A stretch of DNA of 64,000 nt from Sphingobium estronivorans (lineage in GTDB: Bacteria > Pseudomonadota > Alphaproteobacteria > Sphingomonadales > Sphingomonadaceae): positions 1-64,000 of the forward strand of contig NZ_LFCT01000015.1 in the NCBI RefSeq assembly GCF_008692605.1, written 5' to 3'. The position numbers and the translations under genes were made by a program. The notes below the pieces were generated by a model. It saw only the letters and a list, made by a program, of their open reading frames with translations. It did not search any database and had not been told where the DNA came from. Shown here in pieces: positions 19,589 to 28,609 of the stretch; within the stretch, counting starts at the first letter, position 1, and the number at the start of each line of letters is the position of its first letter.

Positions 19589-22500
19589 TCAATAATCCTT
19601 CGAGATACGAACGTTAGCGCTTTCGCGGCCCAGGGTCGAGATGGCGCCCAGCAGCGAGAGCCAGCGCGTGACCTGATATTCGATGCGCGTGGCGGAATAG
19701 CCCTGCCCGTCGGTGATGAGTTCCACATAGGTCTTGCGCGACAGATATTTGCCCGCCGCGATGGAGGTGCCCTGCCCCTGGGTCGGATCGGCGGCGATGA
19801 TGCGCAACCGGTCGAGGCCCGCCGCCTTGCGCACGGCATTGATGGGATCAAGGCCGCCCTCCCCCTGGAGCGAGCCTACAGCCGAGGCGAGTTGCAGCGC
19901 TTCGGGCGCGGACAGGTTGGTGATCGACGTGCCGAAGAGGATGCGCGAGAGCAGCTCATCCTGCGGCAGCGCCGGGATGCTGGTGAAGGTGATTGCGGGT
20001 TTGAGGCCGGTGCCGCCGACATGGATGGTGGCGGTCAGGTCGGCCACATTCGCTTCGGCGTCGATGTCCAGCGTCGGGTTGACCGGGGTGCGGCCGTCGA
20101 ACTGAATCTTGCCTTCCTTGAGGTCGAAGCGGCGGCCCGCAAAATCATAGGTGCCGCGCACCAGATCGGCGGTTCCCGATATGGCGGGATTGGTGACGGT
20201 GCCGCCAATGTCAAGATCGGCCCGCCATTCGCTGTCGATGCCAAGGCCGGTGACGGTCAGGCGGTTGCGGGCGCGCGCCTTGATCGCCAGCGCCCATGGG
20301 GTCGCGTTGCGCGGGCGTTCGATTTCGTCGCCGCGCCGGTTGATCTCGATCACCTTGAGTTCGGGTATCTGGGCCACGGCGGCGGCGCGGCCCATGGTGA
20401 AACGGCTCTTGTTGAGAATAAGGTCACCGCCGATGGTGCCGCCCACGCCGGTCGAACCGATGGTGATCGGGCCAGTGACGGTCGCGGCGATATCGTCGCG
20501 GTCCAGAAGAGCGGCATTTTCGGCCTGGAGGCGCAGGTCCATGCCGACCCCTGCAATGCCGTTGAAGGTGAAGCTGCCCGTGCCGGTGACGCTGCCGCCA
20601 TTTTGCGCGGTGGCGGAGAAATTGGTCATGACCAGTTGCGCGCCGGAGAAGCGGCCCCGCGCCTTGACGCCGTGCAGACGCATGCCGGTGACGGGGCTGT
20701 TGATCGCAGCGTTGTCCGTCGCGAGCGAACCGGCGATGACCGGATCGCCCAACGTGCCACGCGCGTCCGCCATGACGCTGACCGGGCCGGATATGTCGAC
20801 AATTTCGACCCCTGTCAGACGCCACAGCGTGTCGGCCGTGCCATTATAGCGCAGTTGCGCGAACAGCGGCGCGCGATTGAGCCGCTCGACCAGATTGCCC
20901 TCCGTGCCGAGCGGGGTCAGCAGCGCCTGCCCCTGGCCGATGGTCTGGCCGTCCGCGACGAAGATCATGCGGGTGGCGAGCCGGTCGTCGGTCAGCACTG
21001 CGTTGACCCCCGCATCGACGGGGCGCGAACTGAGCGACAGGCCGGAACGAGACAGGCCCCGCACCCGCAATTCCGCCTTGCCGGTCGGCATGCCGCCGCG
21101 CGTGTGGACATAGCTGAGCGATCCGGTTGCGGTGCCGCTCAGGCCCAGATTGTCATAGGCAATGTCCAGCAGCGAGAGCGGCAGCTTCTGCATCCGCGCC
21201 TCTATGCTGGTGGTCTGGCCGCTCAGTTCCCCGCCAAGCTGGAGCGAGCCACCCGCAAAGGCGATGGTCGCGGGCGCCATGCTCCAGCCGTCCTCGGTGC
21301 GGGAGAGGATTGCGGCGCGGGTCAGCTTGATCGGGCGCTTGTCGATGGTGCCGCCGGCCTGGATGCGGATGCGGTCGGGCTCGACCTGCGCCTCTCCACT
21401 CAGGTCGAACAGGCGGCCGCGCTGACCCGACAGGCTGGCCGTCACCTTGCCGCGGCCGTCGATCAGCTGGGCATTGGCGGCGAGGCGGCCGAGCAAGAGG
21501 CCGCCGACCCGGAGCCCGCGCGCCTGGGCGGTGGCGTTGATCGAGGTGCCGTCCGGATCGAGCAGGATCGTCGCGTCCAGCTTGCCCCGGCGCACGACGA
21601 TGACGGTCGGACCGTCAAAGCTGGCGTCGGTCGCATCGAGCTTGAGGACCAATTGCTGTACGCCATTGACCGGCGCGAAGCCGACGGTGCCCGAAAGGGG
21701 GCCTGTGACATTGAGCACGCCGTCGAGGCCGCCCGTTACCGGACGCAGGTCGCCGCTGGCGGTGACGCCCGATGCCGTAACGCGAGCGATGCGGACCACC
21801 GCTTGCCCGCCCGAAGGCAGGAGGATCGCGCCATTGCCGGTAAAGGCGCCGAGCAGCGATCCCCCCTCCGCCGTGAAGCCATAGCCGCTGTCGTCGGGGA
21901 CGAGATGCGCGTGCATGTCGGTGACGGCCAACGCCTTGAGCGGGCTTTGCAGGACGAGATCGACGGTCGGGCGCTCGATCTTGCCGTCCAGGGTCAGCCG
22001 CAGCGGGCCATAGCTTTTGTGCTCACCGCTGCCCTCGAAATGGACCGTGCCGTCATGGCGGCGATAGCCCTTGGCCCGCAGCGCGATCAGCGGCGCTTCC
22101 AGCCGCAGATCGGTGAATTGCAACTCGCCGTCCGGCCCCAGCGACAGGCCGCTGCGCACTGTGGGCAATCCACCGCCCAGCGAACGCAGAAAGCCGTTGT
22201 CCAGCCGCCGCATCCGCGCCACGGCATTGCCGCTGAGCGTGAAGCCCCCTTTGGGACCGGGAATCGCGCGCAGCTTCGAGGTCAGATCCACAAGACCGAG
22301 GCCGCGGATGACGAGACCGTCGATCTGGCCGTCCAACCCGATGTCGTAGCGGCCCGATTTCAAGTCGGCGAGGAAGATCAGCTTGCCGCGCAGCTTGTCG
22401 GAGCGCACCGTCATCGGATTGCTGACGATCTGCTGATTCTTCAGTTGCAGCGTGCCGTCGAGCAGGAAATTGCGGACGATCCCCTCGACCAGCGGCCCCT

Positions 22501-23773
22501 GCCCGTCCAGGCTGCGCGCGCGCAGATGGACCGGGATCAGCGCCGGACCGCCCTTCGCCTTGCGCCCCTTGCCGTCGGCGCGCACCTCATGAATGACCGT
22601 CTTGCCGAAGGCGAGCTGCTTCGCCGTCAGCAGATATTCATAGCCGAAACCGGCAAACGGCCCGTCCAGCCGGATGCGCGCGGCGATGTCGCGCCCGCCC
22701 ATGGTCTTGAGCAGAGCCTGCGGGCGGGCGAGCTTCACATCGACCAGCAGATTGTCGAACCCGTTGTTGCGCAGGTCCAGTCCCCCGTCGGCCTGAAGGT
22801 CGATCGCGGTGGAACGCAGCGAAAGCTTGCCGTCGATCACCCGGTCGGTCATCGATCCGCTGGCCTGGATGGCGAGGCGCGGCGTGGCGAAACGCTGGAC
22901 CAGGCCCTGCCCGGCAATCGCCTTGCCCTCGATCGTGCCGGTGGCGCTGTAGGCGCCACTGCGGGCGGCGAGCTTGAGGTCGATAGCGGGATCGCTGTCC
23001 AGCGTGCCCGCAAGGCGGCCATCCCAGCGGGTCCAGCTGCCCTTGCCCTGGATGCGGAGATTGGCGTCCTGCTTCAGCCCGGCCATCGCCGCCAGCACGC
23101 CGCCTTCGGGCGCATTGACGGTGACGTCGAGGTCGAACTTGTTATCGTCGGGACGGCTGTCCAGCGCGATGTTGAGCGCATCCTCTCCATCCAGCACCCG
23201 CGCGGAAAGGTCGATGATCGCCCGCCCGCCGCGAATATCGGCATCGCCGGACAGCGTGGCCTGCTGCACCTTGCCGGCGACGCCCCGGTCGATGGTCAGG
23301 CGGCCGACCGAAAACTGCATCAGGCGGATGTCGAAACCGGGCAGGATCGGTCCCTGCCGCTCGGCAGGGTTCAGCTTGGGCAATTTGCGCAGCGTCGCCC
23401 GCGGGATGACCAGCCGGTCGATGTCGAGCCGGTTGGAGAGCCAGGCGAAGGGCCACCAGTCCAGTTCCACCACCGGCGCGTCAAGGAAAGCGCCCTTGGG
23501 ATCGGACAGGGTCAGGCCGTGCAGGAGCGCCTTGCGATAAATGCTGCCGTCGATCCGGTCGACATGGATGCGCAGGCCGGAAGGCGGGCTGATCCGCGTG
23601 ATGCGGGACACGAGGAAGCGGTGACCGGGCGCGGTGTCTAGCCAGATCAGCGCGCCCGCCACGATCAGCAAAAGGCAGGCGAACAGCCCGAAGAGCCACC
23701 GCTGCCAGCGCCCGTCCCAGGCGCGGCGGCGGCGCGGCGGCTGTGCCTGAATTTCGGGTGCCTCCGCCGTCAT
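19589..23773 (-). CDS. tamB: Translocation and assembly module subunit TamB
   Basis: A 1394-residue inner-membrane-anchored AsmA/TamB-family protein. It has one N-terminal transmembrane helix ([20 protein letters not shown], about 25-45) and then a very long periplasmic beta-rich taco-like region (about 50-1050). The C-terminal TamB/DUF490 domain (about 1050-1394) includes [18 protein letters not shown] and VPKATTFGTSI-like [20 protein letters not shown]. The last residues (VRISKDY) end in an aromatic residue. It works with TamA to move proteins or phospholipids to the outer membrane. Its ATG overlaps the tamA stop by one base (TGATG). Confidence 0.93.
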   Translation of the reverse strand: MTAEAPEIQAQPPRRRRAWDGRWQRWLFGLFACLLLIVAGALIWLDTAPGHRFLVSRITRISPPSGLRIHVDRIDGSIYRKALLHGLTLSDPKGAFLDAPVVELDWWPFAWLSNRLDIDRLVIPRATLRKLPKLNPAERQGPILPGFDIRLMQFSVGRLTIDRGVAGKVQQATLSGDADIRGGRAIIDLSARVLDGEDALNIALDSRPDDNKFDLDVTVNAPEGGVLAAMAGLKQDANLRIQGKGSWTRWDGRLAGTLDSDPAIDLKLAARSGAYSATGTIEGKAIAGQGLVQRFATPRLAIQASGSMTDRVIDGKLSLRSTAIDLQADGGLDLRNNGFDNLLVDVKLARPQALLKTMGGRDIAARIRLDGPFAGFGYEYLLTAKQLAFGKTVIHEVRADGKGRKAKGGPALIPVHLRARSLDGQGPLVEGIVRNFLLDGTLQLKNQQIVSNPMTVRSDKLRGKLIFLADLKSGRYDIGLDGQIDGLVIRGLGLVDLTSKLRAIPGPKGGFTLSGNAVARMRRLDNGFLRSLGGGLPTVRSGLSLGPDGELQFTDLRLEAPLIALRAKGYRRHDGTVHFEGSGEHKSYGPLRLTLDGKIERPTVDLVLQSPLKALAVTDMHAHLVPDDSGYGFTAEGGSLLGAFTGNGAILLPSGGQAVVRIARVTASGVTASGDLRPVTGGLDGVLNVTGPLSGTVGFAPVNGVQQLVLKLDATDASFDGPTVIVVRRGKLDATILLDPDGTSINATAQARGLRVGGLLLGRLAANAQLIDGRGKVTASLSGQRGRLFDLSGEAQVEPDRIRIQAGGTIDKRPIKLTRAAILSRTEDGWSMAPATIAFAGGSLQLGGELSGQTTSIEARMQKLPLSLLDIAYDNLGLSGTATGSLSYVHTRGGMPTGKAELRVRGLSRSGLSLSSRPVDAGVNAVLTDDRLATRMIFVADGQTIGQGQALLTPLGTEGNLVERLNRAPLFAQLRYNGTADTLWRLTGVEIVDISGPVSVMADARGTLGDPVIAGSLATDNAAINSPVTGMRLHGVKARGRFSGAQLVMTNFSATAQNGGSVTGTGSFTFNGIAGVGMDLRLQAENAALLDRDDIAATVTGPITIGSTGVGGTIGGDLILNKSRFTMGRAAAVAQIPELKVIEINRRGDEIERPRNATPWALAIKARARNRLTVTGLGIDSEWRADLDIGGTVTNPAISGTADLVRGTYDFAGRRFDLKEGKIQFDGRTPVNPTLDIDAEANVADLTATIHVGGTGLKPAITFTSIPALPQDELLSRILFGTSITNLSAPEALQLASAVGSLQGEGGLDPINAVRKAAGLDRLRIIAADPTQGQGTSIAAGKYLSRKTYVELITDGQGYSATRIEYQVTRWLSLLGAISTLGRESANVRISKDY

Positions 23774-25836
23774 CAGAAGGCCTGCCCCAGCGAGACATAG
23801 ACGGCGACCTTCGGATCGCCCGATTGCGGATTGATCGGCGTGCCGACATCGATGCGGATCGGGCCGAAGCTGCTGTAATAGCGCACGCCCAGCCCCGCGC
23901 CGATGCGCAGGTCGCGGAAGCGCGGCAGGAAGCTGGTGGAGATATTGCCCGCGTCGATAAAGGGTACGACGCCGAAATTGCCGAAGCGGATGCGGGATTC
24001 CAGCGAAAATTCCGCGAGGCTCTTGCCGCCCACCGGATCGTCGTTCGGGCCGTAGCGCGGGCCGATGGCCTGATAGCCATAGCCACGCACCGATGCGCCG
24101 CCACCCGCATAGAAGCGCCGCGAGGGCGCGATCCGGTCGACGGTCGAACCCAGGATCGTGCCGAAGCGGGCGCGGGCGGCAAGCACGATGCGGTCGCTCA
24201 TCGGCTGATAGACGCTGCCGTCGACCTGCACGCGAGCATAGCCGAAGGTGCTGTTCTGGAAGGATAGTTCCGGGCTGACGCGCCCGCCCAGACGAAAACC
24301 CTTGGTCGGGTTCAACAGATCGTCGCTGCCGTCATAGGTCAGGCTGAGCGGGATCGCGCCGATGAAGAAGGTGCGGCGATTGCCGGCGCTGAACGCGTCG
24401 GCCTCGTTCGAGGCGATAAGTTCGGTGCCCACGCGCCAGACCCATTTCTTCTGGAACAGGATGTTGGTCTGCCGCTCCAGCGCGCCGGACAGGGTGATGG
24501 TGCGCGCGTCATAGGCGTCGCGTTTGATATTGCTGAACGACAGCAGTCCCGTCAGCACATTGTCGCGGTGGTGGAAATTGTTGCGGCGATAGGTGAAGGA
24601 CGCGGTCTGCTCCTGCGTGCCCAGCACCCCGCGCAGGGTGACGGCTCCCTCGGGCGGGAAGAAATTGCGGTGCGTCCAACTGACTTCCGCGCGATAGCCT
24701 TCGCCGGTACCATAACCCAGTTCGCCGGCAATGGTGCGCATCGGCGCGGGCCTGGCATCGATGGCAAGGTCGACATGCTCGCCATCGCCCGCATCCTTCG
24801 GCGTCAGGCTGAGCGAGGAGACGAGGCCGGTCGCGACCAGCGCCTGCCGCAGATCCTCGACATCCGAGGCCATATAGGTATCGCCCGGATGAAAGCGGGC
24901 GATGCGCTGGACATGACGGGCGCTGAACAGGGTTTCGTCGGCCATCACGATTCTGCCGAAGGTGCGATAGGCGCCGGGATTGACCACGATGTCGAGGTCG
25001 CCCTTGCGTTCCTCATGGTCGATGCGGACCTCCGGCTCCTCGACCTTGCCGAAGGGGAAGCCGTTTTCAGCGAGCGCCACCGCCAGCGACGACTGACCTG
25101 CCAGAATGGCGTCGGCATCGACCGGATCGCCGGGCTGGGGCGGAAAGGCTGCGCGAAGCTTCGCCTTGCGCGCGCCGGTGGTGTCAAGGCCCATGACGTC
25201 GACCGAAGAGAGCAGATAACGGGCGCCCGGCACGATCTGGAAGGTGACGGCCAGCCTGTCGCTGCCCGGCGGCGGCGCGGCCACCATGCCGCGAACGCGC
25301 GCGGCATAATAGCCCTTGGCGCGCAGCAGCCTTTCGAGAAGGTCGCCGTCCTCCTTGATGCGGCGGTTGATCTGGGCAAGGTTGGCGGGCTTCCCTTCCC
25401 CCTGATGCAGCACCGACAGTTCGTCGAAGCGCATGGTGAATCGGGCATCGGCAATGTCCTCGACGCCGCTGAGCGTCACGGTGTAGCGATGCTCCTCCCC
25501 CGTATCGGCGAAGGTCGTCACCGCTCCCGCCGGTTCCGCCGCCTCTTCCGGGGTCGCGGGGGCCTCGGCGTCCTGCGGCATGTCGGGCGTTTCGGGCGGC
25601 AGTTCGACCATCGGCGTCACGCTGTCGGGCTGGCCCATGTCGGGCCACTGCACGCCGATGTCCGGCATGGGCGCCAGCGCGGGGTCGAGCGATTGGTCCC
25701 GGTCGGGCTGGGCACCGCCCTGCGGCGCCGTCTGCGCATGGGCGACGGGCGCGAGCAGCAACAGCGGCGCGAGGCAGAATCGGGCAGCTTGCGGAAGGCC
25801 TGAAATGCGGCGGCAGGTCCGCAAACCGGTATTCAT
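23773..25836 (-). CDS. tamA: Outer-membrane assembly protein TamA (Omp85 family)
   Basis: A 687-residue Omp85 protein. An N-terminal signal peptide (FCLAPLLLLAPVAHA) precedes a proline/acidic-rich spacer. POTRA-like repeats (about 120-340) include YAARVRGMVAAPP and LLSSVDVMGLDTTGARKAKLRAAFPPQPGDPVD. A 16-strand barrel follows, ending in VAVYVSLGQAF with terminal Phe. The Omp85 motif region is visible as RRFYAGGGASVRGYGYQAIGP. It is the outer-membrane partner of the adjacent TamB. Likely promoter in 25837-25936. The low-complexity spacer of about 80 residues before the first POTRA is longer than in E. coli TamA. Confidence 0.92.
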   Translation of the reverse strand: MNTGLRTCRRISGLPQAARFCLAPLLLLAPVAHAQTAPQGGAQPDRDQSLDPALAPMPDIGVQWPDMGQPDSVTPMVELPPETPDMPQDAEAPATPEEAAEPAGAVTTFADTGEEHRYTVTLSGVEDIADARFTMRFDELSVLHQGEGKPANLAQINRRIKEDGDLLERLLRAKGYYAARVRGMVAAPPPGSDRLAVTFQIVPGARYLLSSVDVMGLDTTGARKAKLRAAFPPQPGDPVDADAILAGQSSLAVALAENGFPFGKVEEPEVRIDHEERKGDLDIVVNPGAYRTFGRIVMADETLFSARHVQRIARFHPGDTYMASDVEDLRQALVATGLVSSLSLTPKDAGDGEHVDLAIDARPAPMRTIAGELGYGTGEGYRAEVSWTHRNFFPPEGAVTLRGVLGTQEQTASFTYRRNNFHHRDNVLTGLLSFSNIKRDAYDARTITLSGALERQTNILFQKKWVWRVGTELIASNEADAFSAGNRRTFFIGAIPLSLTYDGSDDLLNPTKGFRLGGRVSPELSFQNSTFGYARVQVDGSVYQPMSDRIVLAARARFGTILGSTVDRIAPSRRFYAGGGASVRGYGYQAIGPRYGPNDDPVGGKSLAEFSLESRIRFGNFGVVPFIDAGNISTSFLPRFRDLRIGAGLGVRYYSSFGPIRIDVGTPINPQSGDPKVAVYVSLGQAF

Positions 25837-25936
25837 ATGCCTGATCTAGACCAATTATCGGGGCAAAGGCCAGCCCCGAAGTCGTGTGGGACGACGCCCT
25901 GCCCCATCCGCAGGGGGAGCGGACCCCATCCTCAGG

Positions 25937-26422
25937 TCAGAAGGCGGTGCTGAGCCGTTCCATCAGGGCGCGGGCCGGGCTGGACTCCGCCTGCACGGGC
26001 GGGTTGACGATGCGATCCTGAAGGCGTGCGACGCGCTCATACAGGTCCTGGCTGGCATCGATCAGCGCGCGGGCCGCGAAGGGAAAGCTCGCGGCCATGG
26101 CCGGCTCCGTCCCCGCTGCGTGGCCGAGGCGGTATTTCTCGTCCCGCATCTCCGCATCGTCGATCTCGCCCCGTTGCCAGGCACGCTGGCTGAGCAGCCA
26201 GGCAATGATGTGCATCAGGCGGGTCGTCACCTTCAGCGATTCGCAGGCAAAGGCCACCCGGCGCAGCGGATCGTCCCAGCCCCCCTCCTCAATGCCGGGA
26301 TCGGACGCCTCGCGCATGTCGAAATAGGTACGGGCCTCGTCAGCCATGACCATGGCCTCGACATAAAGGCCATCCACCAGCCGGCGGTGAAGGCCCCGAT
26401 CAAGAGAAACGGCAAGATGCAT
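25937..26422 (-). CDS. rcdA: DUF1465 protein, RcdA-like regulator of CtrA degradation
   Basis: A 161-residue helical protein of DUF1465, the family of Caulobacter RcdA, an adaptor that helps ClpXP degrade CtrA. Recognisable blocks are LVDGLYVEAMVMADEARTYFD, RVAFACESLKVTTRLMHIIAWLLSQRAW and ARALIDASQDLYERVARLQ. I chose the ATG at 26422, where family similarity begins; no strong ribosome-binding site is visible for it or for the ATG at 26473. A CtrA-box-like sequence lies about 70 nt upstream. Function by family; whether it is a true RcdA functional equivalent in sphingomonads is inference. Confidence 0.8.
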   Translation of the reverse strand: MHLAVSLDRGLHRRLVDGLYVEAMVMADEARTYFDMREASDPGIEEGGWDDPLRRVAFACESLKVTTRLMHIIAWLLSQRAWQRGEIDDAEMRDEKYRLGHAAGTEPAMAASFPFAARALIDASQDLYERVARLQDRIVNPPVQAESSPARALMERLSTAF

Positions 26423-26491
26423 GGAGGATGTGTGACATAAGCCCGATAGTTTGTCAGGTCCGATGGCCGCCATTAACCGCGAATTGTCCCG

Positions 26492-26506
26492 TTAAGGAGC
26501 GGTTGA
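26492..26506 (-). promoter_or_regulatory. CtrA-box-like site upstream of the DUF1465 gene
   Basis: Read on the minus strand this is TCAA-N7-TTAAC (TTAA 26492-26495, spacer 26496-26502, TTGA 26503-26506). It matches the Caulobacter consensus TTAA-N7-TTAAC at all but one of the nine fixed bases. It lies between the DUF465 gene and the DUF1465 gene, in the rcdA promoter region. Short motif, so chance occurrence is possible. Confidence 0.4.
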
Positions 26507-26532
26507 CGCTACATTAACCACGATGATCCGTT

Positions 26533-26733
26533 TCAGGCGATGATGTCGGGCACCAACTGATCTTCCAGCAATGTCATTTCGTCCCGCAGGCGCAGCTTGC
26601 GCTTCTTGAGCCGGGCGATCTGCATCTGGTCTCCCGAGCCCGAATCGATCAGCGCCGCAATGGCGCCGTCGAGATCGCGATGCTCGATGCGCAGGAGTTC
26701 CAGCCGACGCATGATGTCTTCCCGGCTCACCAT
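26533..26733 (-). CDS. YdcH/DUF465 family small protein
   Basis: A 66-residue helical hairpin protein of DUF465 (YdcH/SlyX-like): LELLRIEHRDLDGAIAALI followed by DQMQIARLKKRKLRLRDEMTLLEDQL, the typical KKRKLRLKDE motif. The ATG at 26733 follows AGTAGG; MRRLELL at 26712 is the alternative. It is divergent from a second DUF465 gene at 26906. Function of the family is unknown, and it is usually a coiled-coil dimer. Confidence 0.82.
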   Translation of the reverse strand: MVSREDIMRRLELLRIEHRDLDGAIAALIDSGSGDQMQIARLKKRKLRLRDEMTLLEDQLVPDIIA

Positions 26734-26905
26734 ACACCTACTTTCGCAAAGCCTCGCCGTACCATGGCCCCTTTGATAGCTCGACCCGCCCGCACGAACC
26801 ATCGCAAATTTCGGCGCACCCTGTCGCAAAGCGCGAAACGGCCAAAGACAAAGGCCCCGAATCATGATCTACTCGCTCTTCCATCACCCTCGTAAGGAGA
26901 ATGTC

Positions 26906-27064
26906 ATGGAAAATAGCCACATTTCAGCTCTTTCAGCCAAACATGCCGGGCTTGAGGCACGAATTAAGGCGGAGACGAGTCGTCCCATGCCCGATGCGAT
27001 CCTTGTCGCCTCGCTCAAGAAGCAGAAGCTGCGCCTGAAAGAGGAAATGGAGCAACATCACTGA
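26906..27064 (+). CDS. YdcH/DUF465 family small protein
   Basis: A 52-residue DUF465 protein: SALSAKHAGLEARIKAE, then DAILVASLKKQKLRLKEEMEQ. AAGGAGA just upstream sets the ATG at 26906. It forms a divergent pair with the DUF465 gene at 26533-26733, a frequent alphaproteobacterial arrangement. Its 3' region carries a series of hairpins ending in a T-tract. Confidence 0.85.
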   Translation: MENSHISALSAKHAGLEARIKAETSRPMPDAILVASLKKQKLRLKEEMEQHH

Positions 27065-27092
27065 AGCGTCGGTAACGCCTGAAGAAAGGCAT

Positions 27093-27180
27093 GGATCAGC
27101 GGTCCCTTGCCGCTGATCCGGCCCTTCGGCGGGCAGCGGTAAAAGCCCCGGAGCCATAGCGGCTGGCGGGGTCTTTTTTT
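27093..27180 (+). terminator. Compound hairpin region and terminator downstream of the DUF465 gene
   Basis: A perfect 10-bp hairpin GGATCAGCGG/CCGCTGATCC (27093-27102 with 27110-27119) is followed by a small GCCC/GGGC stem. A two-part stem (CCCCG...AGCC/GGCT...CGGGG, 27146-27171) runs directly into TCTTTTTTT. The last hairpin is a good rho-independent terminator. The first is unexplained and could be part of a processed 3' RNA. Confidence 0.7.
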
Positions 27181-27284
27181 GGGCACAGCAGGACCAGGAG
27201 CGCCATCACCGGAGCGGTGCGAAATAGCCGCGAAAAAAGGAGCGTGTCTCGCCGAAGACGAATGCAGCCCGGACCTGCGCCGTT

Positions 27285-27647
27285 TCAGCGAACCAGGCGG
27301 GATGGTTGCAGATAGTTCGGAACGGCTCCGCGCCCGACGCCGGAAACCGGTCGCCGCGCCATTTGCGGGTCGATCGCCACGTCGAAGGCGATGCCGATGC
27401 GGTCCTCCCGCGACCAGACGACCGATCCGTTGACCTGCCCGATGCCGCGCAGATCGAAACGGACCTGGATACCGGCGGGCACGACTCGTTCACAATCGGC
27501 CATCAGCCCCGTAGCCGACAGGTTGCGGACCCGCGCCCGGCCCAGCGGGGTGCCGTCGGTCAGGCTGAGATTGGTAAGCAGGAACAGGCTGTCGCGCGGA
27601 CCCGATCGTGCCGGGCCACGGCCAGTATCTTCCTGATGGTCATCCAT
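27285..27647 (-). CDS. PilZ-domain protein
   Basis: A 120-residue soluble protein with a C-terminal PilZ-like domain: RARVRNLSATGLMADCERVVPAGIQVRFDLRGIGQVNGSVVWSREDRIGIAFD. The NLSATG element matches the PilZ D/NxSxxG motif. The usual RxxxR half of the c-di-GMP site is not clearly present upstream, so nucleotide binding is uncertain. I chose the ATG at 27647 (MDDHQEDTG); the ATG at 27707 would add 20 residues. It lies downstream of dksA on the same strand with a 64-nt gap. Confidence 0.72.
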   Translation of the reverse strand: MDDHQEDTGRGPARSGPRDSLFLLTNLSLTDGTPLGRARVRNLSATGLMADCERVVPAGIQVRFDLRGIGQVNGSVVWSREDRIGIAFDVAIDPQMARRPVSGVGRGAVPNYLQPSRLVR

Positions 27648-27711
27648 GAACACGCCCTGCACTGTCACCACATTTCTGCGGTGACCCTGCCATGGCGGCA
27701 TGGACAAAAGG

Positions 27712-28176
27712 TTAATCGTCGCGGGAAACTTTTTCCTGCCGCTCGTGCCGCTCCTGCGCTTCGACCGTCATGGTCGCGATCGGGCGCGCCTCCAGGCGGC
27801 CGAGCGAAATCGGTTCGCCGGTCACTTCGCAATAGCCATATTCACCCTCGTCGATGCGGCGGAGCGCGGCATCGATCTTGGAGATCAGCTTGCGCTGGCG
27901 GTCGCGGGTGCGCAGTTCGATCGACCAGTCGGTCTCGCTCGACGCGCGGTCGTTGAGGTCCGGTTCGCGCAGCGGTTCGTTCTGCAGAACGGCCAGGGTT
28001 CCTTCGGCTTCGGCCAGAATCTGCTTCTTCCAATCCCACAAACGTTGCCGAAAATATTCGAGTTGCAGGGGATTCATGAACTCCTCATCCGCGGACGGAC
28101 GATAGTCGGGTGGGAGTATTACAGCCGATTTCGGCGGATTTTGGCCGTCTCTATCGGAATTCAGTACCGATGCCAT
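27712..28176 (-). CDS. dksA: RNA polymerase-binding transcription factor DksA
   Basis: A 154-residue DksA that binds the RNA polymerase secondary channel and works with ppGpp. The coiled-coil tip DRASSETDWSIELRTRDRQRKLISKIDAALRRIDEGEYGYC is intact. The zinc-finger cysteines of E. coli DksA are mostly replaced: the first pair is CEVT and the second is in IATMTVEAQERHE, without cysteine. This resembles the CxxT/AxxA type known from Pseudomonas DksA2, which does not need zinc. The roughly 35-residue N-terminal extension is usual in alphaproteobacteria. Confidence 0.93.
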   Translation of the reverse strand: MASVLNSDRDGQNPPKSAVILPPDYRPSADEEFMNPLQLEYFRQRLWDWKKQILAEAEGTLAVLQNEPLREPDLNDRASSETDWSIELRTRDRQRKLISKIDAALRRIDEGEYGYCEVTGEPISLGRLEARPIATMTVEAQERHERQEKVSRDD

Positions 28177-28609
28177 CTGGCTCTCCGACTCGCTGGACGC
28201 CCCAATCCTGAAAATGCCGGGCTATCCGTGACTTGTGATTGCCGGCGCCTCATAGCCAGCGGCAGGGGCCGACACAAGCAGGCATTCGTTCATCCAGCGC
28301 GGCGACGGCGCGGCATACCGCCTCGGCTTGTGGAAATCCGGCGATTCCCGATGTCAGGATTACCGCAAAAGAAAAGAGACAAGGCGCATTCGCGCACCGA
28401 TGAGGCGGCGTTTCACTATGGGACGTTAACCACGTCAGTTCATGATTTATTGGGATTTCACTCGACTTGAGCGCGATATTCAGAGTTAACGCCATTGAAG
28501 TTAACGCTTTATTTTGCGTTTCTGAACATATGCAACGACCCGGCATCCGTTACTGTGGCGATTCAGTGACGTGCTGGCGAAACCGCAAGATAAACAAGAG
28601 TGAGATCTG
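28177..28609. other. Gene-free stretch between dksA and the serine-rich protein gene
   Basis: No gene is supported in these 433 nt, and open frames here lack family character and ribosome-binding sites. The right end is AT-rich and carries two direct GTTAACGC copies (around 28484 and 28500). It probably holds the promoters of dksA (leftward) and the serine-rich protein (rightward). Confidence 0.4.

Noticed and set aside
19376-23641. A 1421-codon open frame on the plus strand opposite tamB
   Set aside because: It is the mirror of tamB, produced by GC-rich codon use. Its translation is Arg/Asp/Gln/Gly-rich without any domain, signal or ribosome site, while the minus frame has clear TamB features.
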